Source: Tetragonia tetragonoides
Lineage: Eukaryota; Streptophyta; Magnoliopsida; Caryophyllales; Aizoaceae
NCBI GenBank assembly: GCA_038025085.1
Contig: CM076149.1
Span: forward strand, 27,510,001 to 27,574,000
DNA: 64,000 nt
Direction: 5' to 3'
Each line of letters opens with the position of its first letter. Within the stretch, counting starts at the first letter, position 1. Of the stretch, positions 21,149 through 33,200 are shown piece by piece. Position numbers and translations under genes: made by a program. Below the pieces are notes generated by a model, which was not told the origin of the DNA, did no database searches, and saw only the letters and a list, made by a program, of their open reading frames with translations.

Positions 21149-23150
21149 TATTTTTTTGGTGCAGATGAGGGGACTAAGCACCAAGTTAAAAAAAAATAAA
21201 GGCAAAACAACATAAAACTCTAAAACAAAGACAACAACTAAGCTAAGACACAAAGTAAAACAACTAACAAAAAACAGACTCAAACCCCCACCACCCTTGG
21301 CCAAGCAACACTAGAGAGATCCTCAAAAAGCAGGAGGCGGAGAATCAAAGATCATCAGCGGCTGAGCCAGATTTACACCCAAATTCGCGAGCTAGTCCGC
21401 AGCCTTATTACTTTCACGGTAGCAATGTGAGAGACGAATCACCCACCAACTCTTGCAATGAGTTTAAGACATTGTTTGATCAGGTGATACTTCGCACTTG
21501 CATGTAGTGTTTGAGCAGTGAGCAGATCTACAGCAAATTTAGAATCCACACTTACATGAATTTGAAGAAATATTATGTCCTAGGCGAGCTGCAACCCTTT
21601 GAAGATGGCTAGCAGTTCAGCTCGTAGTGATGAACAAACCCCAAGCTTAGCCGCGAAAGCCGCCTTGAAATCACCGAGGTGGCCCCGGAGTACCCCACCA
21701 CCACCGGCTAAACCTGGATTCCCACGCGACAGGCCGACCGTGTTGAGTCGCACCCAGCCAAACTTTGGAGCAGTCCATCTGATGCAAATTAAATCTCCTT
21801 CCTTGGGGTTTTAGGGTTTTGATTCGAAAAAAGCCCCAAATCAATTGTCTTCTTTATTTCGCAGATTCAATAATTAATGAAGCTGATTTTTATCAATTGG
21901 AATTGATAGATTAGCTTCAAAGAGTGCAGTATTATGCCATTTCCACAACCACTAGATTAAAAGCGCAAAAATTCTTCGTCAATCTTTATTTGGGCCCTTT
22001 TGGGATTAAGGTTGATAGCTACACAATTCTTCAAAGGGCTCATGAAAAACAAGCTATTGGGACTCACACCTAAGTTGTGCCAGACTAGATGAGCAATTGT
22101 GCAGTCACGAACGACGTGTATTGCAGATTCTTCACGAGCCCCACAAATCACACAAGCAGTATTAGCGATAAGGTGACGAACAACCATATTTACATTACTC
22201 AAGATCTTATAATTCATTAGCAGCAAGAGAAACATTAGAATTCATTGAGGAACGGGAGCATGCCAGATTTCATCCCATTCCTTTGCTGGAGGTAAATTTT
22301 CTTCCCTTCGAATAATATTCAGAGCTAATTTAATACTAAATCCTCCTTTAACAGCACCATTCCAATATAGTTTATTTGTTGCATCATTGTCTTCAATAAG
22401 CTCCAAAGACTCAATTTTTTTTAGAATTGAAACAAGGAGGAAATCACCAAATAAGTCTCATCGCCATCCTGTGTTTATGTTCCACATGTCCTCAACTTTA
22501 GCACCGAGAAGATCATCAGGGATATCTGCAGTTTTGGAAATAACGAGAGGCTCATCGAGCACCAGTTGTGGTGCAAAAAAAGGGTGGAACGAGCATTGCC
22601 AAAACCAGCGCAGACTCCCTTACGGATAGTGTCCACATTCTCCAAGATGTCTTTCGGTGAGTTTGAGGCATCTCGTTTATCTTCAAACATGATGTCACAC
22701 AGAGTTTTGTAGTATTTACTCCTGTGAACTCAGTGTGTTAGATTCAGCAAGAACCCTCCATCCTAACTTTGTCATGAATGCAGCGTTTGATATCCTCATA
22801 GATCGCAATCCCCAAACCCCTGAGTCGTCTTTTGGTTGTGTAACTTGGTTCCAAGAAACCAAGTGGATTTTCCTTTGATCATTAGTGCCTCCCCATAGAA
22901 ATTTTCTTGTTTTTCTATCGATGTCATCACATATTGATCTTGGGATCTTGTTGTCTACATTTAATAAAATGGTATAGAATTCAGAGAAGATTGGACAAGA
23001 GTAGTCTGACCTGGAAGAGATAAACAATGAGCTTTCCACCCCTGCTAACTTGTTGTTCATTCTCTCAAGCACATATTGGTACATGTCTTTAGTAATTCTT
23101 CCATTGATAGTAGGCACTCCCAAATAACGACCAAGATCCTCGGTTTCCTC
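21149..23150 (-). pseudogene. 5'-truncated LINE, ORF2 C-terminus with RNase H
   Basis: Read on the minus strand, the 3' end is at about 21149, where a short A tail (seven T on the plus strand) follows CATCTGCACC. The reading starts inside the RT C-terminal part (LGRYLGVPTINGRITKDMYQ, KFLWGGTNDQRKIHLVSW). It continues to the zf-RVT part (CVICGAREESAIHVVRDC, a C-x2-C...H-x4-C motif, near 22110-22150). It ends with an RNase H-like domain (21350-21620: AELLAIFKGLQLA, VDSKFAVDLL, CYRESNKAAD). Several stops and frameshifts break it. RNase H after zf-RVT is typical of one plant L1 branch. The 5' truncation joins directly onto the hAT transposase tail at about 23150. Confidence 0.8.
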
Positions 23151-23412
23151 CATCTTGTCATCAATTGAGAGTTCCGTTAGCTCTACAACCTCAACGTTTA
23201 TGTCAAAGTTATCGCCGCCTATACATTAAAACAACGTCAAAAAAGTTACAATTTTGTTTACTTTCAAATTTAGCATTTATAATCCTCAAAATGATAGTTT
23301 TTTTTATCTTTTTACTTAATCCCAATTTTTGGTTGGTCCTTTAATGTACCTTTCTTCCTTCCTTGAGAGCAAGCGGAAGTTGTTGTGAATGAAAACTAGA
23401 TCTTCCGTCCTA
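23150..23412 (-). pseudogene. hAT (BED/DUF659) transposase pseudogene, 3' segment
   Basis: This is the continuation of the hAT gene at 33704-35590, separated from it by the solo LTR. On the minus strand 23412-23346 reads GRTEDLVFIHNNFRLLSRKE and then YIKGPTKNWD, the usual end of the hAT C-terminal dimerisation domain. An intron-like gap follows, with the acceptor TGTATAG at about 23221-23227. The next piece (GGDNFDINVEVVELTELSID) ends near 23150, where a LINE takes over. If one target duplication and the LTR are removed, the reading across the junction is in frame. Confidence 0.75.
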
Positions 23413-24216
23413 CCAGCTGTGGGGCCACATTCTCGGATTTTCCTGGATTAGGACCCGGGAATCATCGCGATACATGCCAGAGGCACGTCCCACGGAAATC
23501 AGCCGATTGAAGAGGCCAATTGTTAAGGAATCATCTTAAGGTTCAAAGTCGCCACCTTGTTATGGCCCGAATAAGGACGGGTTTTTACAAAAGAAGAGTT
23601 GCCACCTTGTTATGACCCAAGCAAGGAAGGGTTTTTACAAAAGAAAGGGTTTTATAAACGATTTTAAAGAAGACCATTTAAGAAACCCAAAAGTTGACTC
23701 CATCGCGATAAGGCACGAAAATTCTTTGACCGGTCTGCGAATCAGAGATCTTGGTTAGAGATCTAGATTAGGGGGTGCGGACTTCCTCGGACCCGTCTCC
23801 TCCTCCGTACTGAGTACGGGCTCTTTACTAATACGTTGTATCCCATATAAAAGCTTTGAATTGAATTATGTAATGCCTTGAATGATAAAAGAAAAGCACA
23901 TATATGTACACATTGTCACTTAGCACACAGAAAAATTGGTTTTGAACCGGTGTATTCGTTTACGTACGGCGGGTTTGGATATTACAAATACTGCACTACG
24001 TACCATTCATCGTAGGTCTTGAATCTACCTGGATCAAAACCCTTACGTAGTTCTGACCCGGGGATCCGGTCAGTAAGACTCCTTGGGTGCCACTAAGGCG
24101 GGTATGGATGTTCTTTCCCGTAAGGAGGGATGTGATTGAGAAACTTATAGGATGACTCGCAACTTAGAGTCGAATTGATCCGAGGAACCCCCTACTCTCC
24201 TCAAAGAAGTAGGGAA

Positions 24217-24830
24217 TGTTAGAATCGCAGTACCCAAACTGATGTTTGGTCAGTCCCAATGATCAGTTGGCAGAAATAGAACACGAAAGTAACTTGCTGC
24301 ATCGTGGGATTAACCACTGCCTTAAAAGCGAATTTGCCTCGATCTAGGTGCAAATCGATCACCCAACGCTCGCTTCCCAAGGTTAACACAACACCCTTAC
24401 TCGTGTGAACTCACGAGGAAGGATTGGAACAAAACTCAACTTGCTCAGGAATAATGGGAATATAGTGGGGAGAGAGAAAGGAGGATGGATGTGTTTCTCT
24501 TGGATATTTTCCAGCAATATTGACAGAGCTTTTATAGCCAAAAGAGGGCTGGAACTTTCCCATCAATAGGAAATCAAATAACGTAATTAATGGGGAGAGA
24601 ATCAAGGAAATCAATTGATTTGGAAATTAAGGTTATAATATCACAATAAAGATATTGGGCTGAAGATAAGGAGCTGTTATATCCAAGAATAAAAGATTAC
24701 AACAGCAATTACGGATGTAATTGATTCCGTGATTTCCGCAATTAATATCTCGCGAATCTGGATACGATTGGGTGGAATCAAACTCAGATTGGTCATAACC
24801 AAACTCCAACTCTGAGCATTGTTTCCAACA
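24217..24830 (-). repeat. 3' LTR of the copia element
   Basis: This is the left LTR, which is the 3' LTR in minus-strand reading. It begins TGTTAGAATCGC and ends GTTTCCAACA on the plus strand. It is followed on its right by ~745 bases of 3' untranslated sequence before the RNase H stop. Confidence 0.93.
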
Positions 24831-25575
24831 ATCCCCACCAATGCGAAAGAGAGACAAGAGTTCCAAAGAGAATGAATGAGCAAAGTTTCTTGAGCAAACA
24901 TATGACTTGGCACTTAAGTGCTAATATCTTGCGATTTGAATTAACACATAGTGAATTGAAGTCATACCGAACGTCAAGGAGTGAATTTACTCTTGAACTA
25001 CAAGACGTAAAGGTGACACCTCAAGACACACACCTTATCACTTTATTGAGATTTTGTCCCGTGATAATAAACACATATAAATGGCCAAGAGAACCTCAAG
25101 TACTCATGAGTGCTCTAGAAAGAAGCCCATAAATCTTTCATAGAAGGTGGCCAAGCCTTCTCACTCACGTAGGTGATTTTCTACGGGTCCAATACAATCA
25201 GGTTTACCCAAACTTACCGTTGGGTCTGACCATCAAACACCAGGACCGTGAAATCATTAAAAGCAATAAGTGCTCATCCTCACATAATCAAGCGGTGAAT
25301 CCATCAAGTCCGCCTCACAAGGACCACCCAACCAGGGTTATGAATTCATTAAGAGCGTAAGCTTATCCTCACAAACTTAAGTGGTGAATCCATCATGTCC
25401 GTCTCTCAAGGACCACCCAACTAGGGCTATGAATACATTAAGGGCAAAAAGCTCATCCTTACAAATAGCACCAATAATCGCCATAGGGATGGGTAACTTG
25501 GTGCTTGTTGAGTCTCCTCATGGCTTCGTTTGACCACATTGAACCATGAAAGGTTGGGTATCCACCATGATTCTT
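24831..25575 (-). other. 3' UTR of the copia element
   Basis: This is non-coding sequence between the end of the RNase H reading and the 3' LTR. It includes a local direct duplication: CGGTGAATCCATCAAGTCCG and GGTGAATCCATCATGTCCG, with GGACCACCCAACCAGGG/CTAGGG, at about 25300-25350 and 25382-25430. Homologous sequence occurs twice in the 17.6-20.3 kb cluster. Confidence 0.7.
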
Positions 25576-26231
25576 TCAATCCAAGGGCTTTAAGCCCATC
25601 CCGCTCGACGTGTCCACGACCACTTTTCTGGTCAAGCCTTTGGTTAGAGGGTTAGCTAAATTCCTCTCGGATCTCACATACTCCAAGGAGAGTACGCCAT
25701 TCTTTATCAAATGTCTCACAACACCATGCCTTATGCGTATATGTCTTTTCTTACCATTATAAGAATTATTCTTAGTCACCGAGATGGATGATTGTGAATC
25801 ACAATGAATGGAGACAGGAGGAGTTGGCTTTCCCCACAAAGGAACATCTGCAAGCAAGTTCCTTAAGCATTCGGCTTCTTGACCTGCCAATTCAAGAGCA
25901 ATGAATTTAGATTCCATGGTAGAACGAGCTATATATGTTTGTTTACAAGACTTCCATGAAATAGCTCCACCACGCAAAGTAAAAACATAGCCACTAGTAG
26001 AACTTATATAATCTTTGTCGTTTACCCAATTAGCATCACAATATCCTTCCAAAACGGCGGGATACTTAGAAAAATGCAATCCCCAATCCATAGTTCCTCT
26101 TAAATATTTAACAAGTCGTTTGAGAGCAATCCAATGTTCTCTACCAGGATTATAGGTATAGCGACTAAGTCTACTAACACAAAATGTTATGTCAGGTGTA
26201 GTGTAATTCATTAAAAACATAACACTCCCAA
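25576..26231 (-). pseudogene. Copia RNase H domain
   Basis: The reading is open for 214 codons. It shows typical copia RNase H features: the RT-connection stretch [26 protein letters not shown] (first catalytic Asp), [31 protein letters not shown] (catalytic Glu), HCDSQSSI (second Asp), [11 protein letters not shown] and [10 protein letters not shown]. It would degrade the RNA strand of RNA-DNA hybrids during replication. It is out of frame with the upstream RT by a one-base deletion after the codons for EYAK (26231-26238). The ATG at 26220 is internal, not a true start. Confidence 0.9.
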
Positions 26232-27555
26232 TTATTTGGCATACTCAGTTTGTGATATACTATCACCATAATTTTTCTTTAAGTGTATTCTAGAATCATA
26301 GAAAGTTTTGGCAGGCATAACATCAAAAGAATTAAATTTCTTTAGTACCTTCTTAACATAATGTGATTGACATAAAGAAATACCATTTTTGGTTCTTTTA
26401 ATTTTAACACCCAAAATCACATCCGCCTCACCCAAATCCTTCATTTCAAATTTTGAGGCAAGAAATTTCTTAGTATCATTCACAATATCTATGTGTGTAC
26501 CAAAAATAAGCATACCGTCAACATATAAGCAAATGATTATGCAATGAGAATTAATCACTTTGGAATACACACATGAGTCAAAGGCATTTACTATGAATCC
26601 ATTTCCAGTCAAAATACTATGAAATTTCTCATACCACTGTTTTGGAGCTTGTTTTAATCCATATAAGGATTTTCTCAACTTACACACTTTATGTTCTTGC
26701 CCGGGAACAACAAATCTCTGTGGCTGCTGCATATAAATTTCTTCTTCTAAATCACCATGCAAGAAAGCAGTTTTAACATCTATTTGATGAACAATTAAAT
26801 CATAAATGGAAGCCATGGAGATTAGAGTTCTAATAGTAGCAATTTTAGTCACATGATAAGTATCAAAATAATCAATACCTTTCTTTTGTGTAAAGCCTCT
26901 AACAACAAAGCGGACTTTAAACCTTTCAATTGATCCATCGGGTCTCCTTTTAATTTTGAAGATCCATTTACCACTAATAGGTTTGCAGCCATTAGGCAAA
27001 TCAACAAGATCCCAAGTATGATTAGAAATAATAGAATCTAGCTCACTCTTTATAGCTTCTTTCCAAAAATTAGCATCAATCGAAGACATAGCCTCTTCAT
27101 AAGTTTTAGGCTCTTCATCAATCATAAAAACATAAATGAAATTCTCATTTAATTCGTCAATGTCAAAATCTTCGGTCAGAAAAGATGTAATAAAGTCAGG
27201 ACCAAAGTCAGTTTTGGTTCTGACTCTTTTACTCATGCGTAGTTCAACATCATGAACGTCATTATTAATGGAAGTAGATAATGGCAAAGAAGCAGGCATA
27301 GTCATAATACTTTCACATGATTCAGCATTCTTTTTCAAAATAAAAACATGCTCAAAGAATTCAACATCTCTAGATTCAATAATAGAATAATCATTCAAAC
27401 ACACAAATCTATATGCTGCACTAGTTTGGGCGTAACCAATGAAAAAAAAAATCTATGGTTTTAGGCCCTATATTCGTACGCTTATGACTAGGCAAGCCTA
27501 CTTTTGTCAAACACCCCCACACTTTTGAATAAGACAGGTTTGGTCCATAACCTTT
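26232..27555 (-). pseudogene. Copia reverse transcriptase domain with lost catalytic Asp
   Basis: It encodes the end of integrase and the RT domain: NHTWDLVDLPNGCKPISGKW, KTAFLHGDLEEEIYMQQPQ, KSLYGLKQAPKQWYEKF and DLGEADVILGVKI. The catalytic motif reads LYVDGMLIFG where family members have YVDD. The second Asp codon is GGT, a single A-to-G change (near 26515). Upstream, between the stop that ends the integrase frame (27554) and 27404, the frame is shifted by one extra base in a run of ten A at 27442-27451. The ATG at 27404 is therefore internal. RT copies the element RNA into cDNA; the D-to-G change should abolish activity. Confidence 0.92.
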
Positions 27556-29390
27556 TCATATTTCATATGGGGTTTTATCTAACTTCTTATGAGGCACTCT
27601 ATTGAGTATATGACAAGCGGATAAAACCGCCGCCCCCCACAAGTTGTCAGGTAGTCCGGAACTAAGGAGCATGGCATTCATCATATCCTTAAGGGTTCTA
27701 TTTTTCCTCTCAGCAATCCCATTGGATTGAGGAGTGTAAGGGGCAGAGGTCTCATGTATTATTCCATTCATTTCGCAAAAGGATTGAAGGGTGTTAGTCC
27801 CATACTCATCACCTCTATCATATCTGACTCTTTTGATCTTTAGTTCTAACTGATTCTCAACCTCAGCTTTGTACTTAAGAAACTTTGATTCCGCTTCGTC
27901 CTTTGTTCTAAGGAGGTAAACTCTAGTAAATCTAGAACAATCATCCACAAATGTAATATAGTAAATTTTGCCTCTTTTGCTTTGACTATTCTTAAAGTCA
28001 GCCAAATCACTATGAATCAATTCTAAGAGTTTCGTTTGTCTTTTGACAACGGATTTGAAGGGCAATTTGGAATGTTTGGCTTCTACACATATTTTACATT
28101 TGGAAACATCACTATCATCCATAGAAGGTGTCAAATCCAAATGTCTCAAACGCTTAATGGATGCAACATTCACATGCCCTAATCTACCATGCCATAGATC
28201 AATAGATTCAGCAATATAAGCAGAAGAAGATCCGACATTGATTTCATTAATCATAGTCTCAAGTACCCCATCAAGAGAACCCTTACCCACAAATTCACCA
28301 TTTTTGGTAAGGACCAACTTGTCCGCATCAAAAACTAATTTAAGTCCAGCCTTATTAAGCAAAGCACCAGAAATCAGATTTCTACGCAAGGAAGGAACAT
28401 ACAACACATTACTTAAAGCAAGAGATTTTCCAGAAGTTAGTTTAAGAATAACCTTCCCTTTAGCAAGAATATCAATGCTAGATGAGTTGGCAAGATAGAC
28501 GGAATCTCCATTGGGAACCTCCTCAAAGTCTTTGATGAGGTCCTTATTGTTGCATAGGTGCCTGGATGCTCCTGTATCAACAACCCATTCAATAGCATTT
28601 CTTACCATATTCACTTCGGAAATCATAGCCGCAATGATCTGTTCTGGTTCGACAAGGCATGCCTGATTGGTAGTTTGGCTAGGACCAACCTTCTCGTCAG
28701 ACTTAAACTGCTTGTGGCGATTGAAACATTGATAAGCTCTATGTCCTGGTTTGCCACACATATAGCAATTTCCTTGTGGCTTCTTCTGGATTTTGTTGTT
28801 GCCTTTGACAGCGTTGCCCTTCTTGAATTGCTTAGGGTTTTTGCCTCCACCCTTCTTATTATTAAACCTGTTACCACTACTAGATTCCACAAGATTAGCA
28901 TCATTAGAAATAATGGGGATAGGGTTAGACTTATCCTTGAGTCGATTGGCTTCCTCAATCCTCATGTGTCCAATCAGATCCTCAAGTGGCATGACCTTCT
29001 TCTTATGCTTCAAATGACTACTGTAGTCATTCCAAGACTTGGGCAATTTCTCGATCAAGACATTGGCTTGAAAGCTCTCACATATCTCCATACCTTCGGA
29101 AAACACTTCGGTACAGAGGTTCTCATATTGGTGCACTTGGTCCATGATTGGTTTATCATCGACCATCTGGAATTCGAGCCAATTTCCAACCACGTACTTC
29201 TTCTTTCCAGCATCATCGGCTCCATACTTCTTCACAAGAGTATCCCAAATCGACTTGGCGGATTTTTCCTTAATGAACAAGTCGAAGAGGGAGTTCGTCA
29301 TATAACACAACATATGACCACGAACAGATTTGTTGTCCTTCTCGAACTTTCTTTTGATTTTCTCATCAGCATCATTCTTTTTCTTCTCTG

Positions 29391-29434
<44 letters not shown>

Positions 29435-29589
29435 CTTTCAGCAAAGATTGGTGGGTTGAATAAGACATAGTTCAATTCAAATTGTTCGAAAACGATGAGC
29501 ATCTTTTGGGACCACCTCTTATAATTGTTCCCATCCAGAGGCTCAACTTTCGACATGTCAGTGATAGTCTTGTTCAACATAAGGGCCAT
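27556..29589 (-). pseudogene. Copia gag-protease-integrase polyprotein (677 codons to a premature stop)
   Basis: The ATG at 29589 lies only 33 bases after the 5' LTR. In order it encodes a UBN2-type Gag (LDGNNYKRWSQKM near residue 20), a run of about 15 Asp at residues ~53-67, and a zinc knuckle CYMCGKPGHRAYQC (~276-289). The protease active site WVVDTGASRHLC follows (~337-346), then the integrase zinc region (LWHGRLGHV...CKICVEAKH, ~466-506). The integrase core has D529, D592 and E628, a D-D-35-E layout. It stops at a TGA where relatives have Trp (...TPYEI, then stop). The product would assemble particles, cleave the polyprotein and insert cDNA. The nonsense codon separates it from RT. Confidence 0.92.
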
Positions 29590-29622
29590 TTGATCAAAGG
29601 GAAAAAGGAAATCGCTTTAAAA

Positions 29623-30237
29623 TTGTTAGAATAGGAGTACTCAAACTGATGTATGGTCAGTCCCAATGATCAACTGGCAAAAACAAAACACGAAAGTAAC
29701 TTGCTGCGCCGTGGGATTAACCGCTGCCTTAAAAGCGATTTTGCCTCGATCTAGGTGCAAATCGATCACCCACCGCTCGCTTCCCAAGGTTAATACAGCA
29801 CCCTTACTCGTGTGCACTCACGAGGAAGGATTGGAACAAAACTCAACTTGCTCAGGAATAATGGGAATATAGTGGGGAGAGAGCAAGGAGGATGGATGTG
29901 TTTCTCTTGTATATTTTCCAGCAATATTGACAAAGCTTTTATAGCCAAAAGAGGACTGGAACTTTCCCATCAATAGGAAATCAAATAACGTAATTAATGG
30001 GGAGAGAATCAAGGAAATCAATTGATTTGGAAATTAAGGATATAATATCACAATAAAGATATTGGGCTGAAAATAAGGAGCTGGTATATCCAAGAATAAA
30101 AGATTAAAACAGCAGTTACGGATCTAATTGATTCCGTGATTACTGCAATTAATATCTCGCGAATCTGGATACGATTGGCTGGAACCAAACTCAGATTGGT
30201 CATAACCAAACTCCAACTCCGAGCATTGTTTCCAACA
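29623..30237 (-). repeat. 5' LTR of the copia element
   Basis: This is the 5' LTR in minus-strand reading. A likely TATA box (CTATAAAAGC on the minus strand, about 29935-29944) lies roughly 300 bases inside. No canonical initiator-tRNA-Met primer site (TGGTATCAGA) follows. The 33-base leader reads ATTTTAAAGCGATTTCC and then runs to the gag ATG. Confidence 0.93.
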
Positions 30238-30242
30238 GGGAA

Positions 30243-33200
30243 AAGCTCAAATGGGATGATTAGCCTGCTCCTTCGAGGCGTTCAACCTAACAATATTTGG
30301 TAATATACGGGGATCAACCCAATTCTTAGCTTTGAGTATAAAGATTAGACTTCTCAAAAATATTCGTTCTTTACTTGGGAATAACATTCATTGGGGGTGG
30401 ATAAATGGATGATTTGTGTAGAGTATGGATACGTATTGGTGGGTAATGGCTTAAAGGAGTTTTTTCGATAGGATCTCCGGGGGTGGTCTGAAGCCAAATA
30501 AGAGGGGACAATCAATAATTAGCTTCTATTCGATCATAAGTATTCCACTGGGGAAAATGGTTGTAACTGGGGAAGTATGGATCCACTGGGGAATGTGATT
30601 TTGTATGAAGGTGGTTTGATGGATGGTAGGTGGAACACTCATGATCGCGTATAAGCAAATTTCTAATTCTAACCTCAAATTTGGCCGCGGGCCGGGATTG
30701 TGTACATAAACGAATACACTGGTTTTAAAAAAATATTTTTAACATAATATACATCACACAAGTGAGAGAAGTTATTTTTATTTTATTTTCCGAGTTGAAT
30801 TATTAGGTGGAAGCACGTGAATGCAAATGTACAAAATGCAAATAAAGAGGCCTCGGAATAAATGAATTACAAATTGAATATTTACAATACAATATACAAA
30901 AAATTTCTAAAAGTCCTAAAAAGGAGAAAAAGACTTGATCCTCATGTACATGGCGCCTCCGGGGCTCGATCTTCATCTTCGTCTTCAAAGGTTGGACTTA
31001 TTCACAAAAGATTGGTTCATTTACAAAAAAATTGATTTATTCACAAAAGAATTGGTTATTTACAAAAGCAGTTTGAAAGAACTGACAAGGGATTAATCCA
31101 AACGCGACTTTCTGCCACAAAATTTATTTTTAGAATTAGTGGAACACAGTAAAGGAATAAAGTGGAGAATTTCGTATTTTTATTGGTTCATTTGATAATT
31201 AAACAAAAATCGTTTATGAAACCGAACAAAACTGCTTTTACGATAATCTGGACAGAATTTCTAAATTTCATATCTCAGTCATAACTCAACCAAATCGAGT
31301 TCTTAAAAAGCCTAACTTGGTTCATATTACGTCATGTTTGCACTGTAAAAATATCAAGTCAGGAAAGTTGACGATCAATGACTTATTCACGATTAACGAG
31401 CTTCTGGAAGCCTTTGGAAAGACCATTGGTTTTTTATTTATTGGGAATTATTTACAAGTGATCTAGGTCTAATTTTTACAGGACTTAGTCTAGACTTGAA
31501 GGTGGATATGTACACACAACTGAATGAATTTTAGACTAGTCTAAGTAATTTATCGAAAATAAATAAAATAACTATACAAAAAGCCCTAATGTTCTAAACT
31601 AACCAATTGTCTTCCATTTTGACAGAACCAAAGTCGGTTTGATTAATTCATTAAAAATCGAAAACACCTACGAATGGAGTGAATCAAAAGCCTATATTGG
31701 TTCTTAATGAGTCTTCTATCCAAATCAAAGTTCATATTTCATTAAAAAGGTTCTAAACACTGCATACTGTTCAGTTAAGTGAACGTTATCATTTCTGGAC
31801 ACATGCTCGGTTGGTTAATTTTAGAATTAAATATACTTTGTTAAACTTGAATCCTTATTTATATAGTAAAGTAGACACACTAAGGACTTCCTACAAAAAT
31901 TATCAAAGAAAACACACTATCCTAAGTGTTGAAGTGAGCCATTTACTTATAAGGTCAAAATCTGAGAAAATCTTCAAAGGGACAATGCTACTTGGTCTTT
32001 TCAAAATTCATTTAAAATTCATTTGGTATCCAAAATGGATGAAATAGGTGACTGTTGAAATTTAAGGAAGTCTTCTTAAATTTACTCAAAAATAGACCAA
32101 GCTGAAAACTTAACCGTTTGTTAGTTATTTACCGATCTATGGACGTTGGTCAGTTTTAAACACAGAAACTTCAAAATTCAATCGTGGATGACTGAACTGT
32201 TGGATCTGGATAATTTTTATCTCGGTAGAACACCCTCTGGACAAGGTTTCCTGTGACACTAATTTCTTCATATTCCACCCATTGGATCTTCCTAAATCCA
32301 CAAATAAATTCTGCTCTAAAAACTGTCAACTATCCGAATTATTACAACTTTGTGCAAAAAATAAATCCGAGGTCTGTATATGTAAAATGACATTTTTTAT
32401 TATAAAAAAATAAAAATGGTGATGAGAAAGAGAGAAACATTCATTGATCATATAATTTTGGCACAAACAAGTCTCTTCCTCACCCCAAAAAATCACTCTC
32501 TACAAGCTGGATCTAAGTCCCCCATGAAGACGGGTTCGCGTGGGCACTTGAACCCTTACCTAGGAATTTTTGGCCGCTCAAAAAATAGGGTGGTTCATGC
32601 CCACACCTATAAAGAGTCCAACCGGTGAAAATGGGATTATTAAGGGTGATAATAAGGTTTAATAGCAATTTATATACAAAAATGAAAAGGTTAGTGAAAA
32701 CACTTAGAAAAAAATAATTGAAGGAGAGGGATAAAAGATTACCCTTGCGTAGATCTAGAAATCTCAATCTTCAAAGTTAAGTTAGTTAGTACAAACGCCC
32801 TTTAATTTGCACTAACTAGATAAATAAATAGAAGTTTTAGAAATAGAAGAAGTTTTTGCAAAACCTTTAAAAGTTGAAGTAAGTTGAAAAGATAATAGAA
32901 AAACTAGAGAGAGAAGTAGAGATTTTAAGAAGTAGAGATGAGAAAGAGGCAAAGGGCCCATAGGTTAGCTTTTTAAGGGGTATTTATACGGGGGGAAAGA
33001 TGAAGGGGAATTATGGTTAGGAAAAATGGAGGGTGGGATTTGGTGGGAGGTGGATGGTGAGATGGGGGGTGAGAAAATGTGGATGGGAGAGTGATAAATG
33101 TCACATTTGTGGTGATGGAAAAAGATGGGGGGAATCTTGTGAGGTGGAAGTGAGTAGGAAAGAGAAAAGATGAGATAAGGTGGGAGAGAAAATAGAAAAG

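Larger units (their letters stand above)
24217..30237 (-). mobile_element. Ty1/copia retrotransposon, complete but mutated
   Basis: A 6.0-kb element on the minus strand with 614/615-bp LTRs at 24217-24830 and 29623-30237 (TGTTAGAAT...TTTCCAACA in plus-strand reading). A perfect 5-bp target duplication GGGAA flanks it (24212-24216 and 30238-30242). Domain order is gag, protease, integrase, RT, RNase H, as in Ty1/copia. The polyprotein carries one nonsense codon, two single-base frameshifts and a catalytic RT substitution, so this copy cannot move alone. The LTRs differ at scattered positions, so it is not brand new. It is inserted in a solo LTR. Deleted relatives lie at 17.6-20.3 kb. Confidence 0.95.

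Noticed and set aside
28558..29463. Long plus-strand open frame (301 codons) rich in Leu and Ile
   Set aside because: It is antisense to the well-supported copia gag/protease reading and includes a poly-Ile run from the poly-Asp microsatellite.
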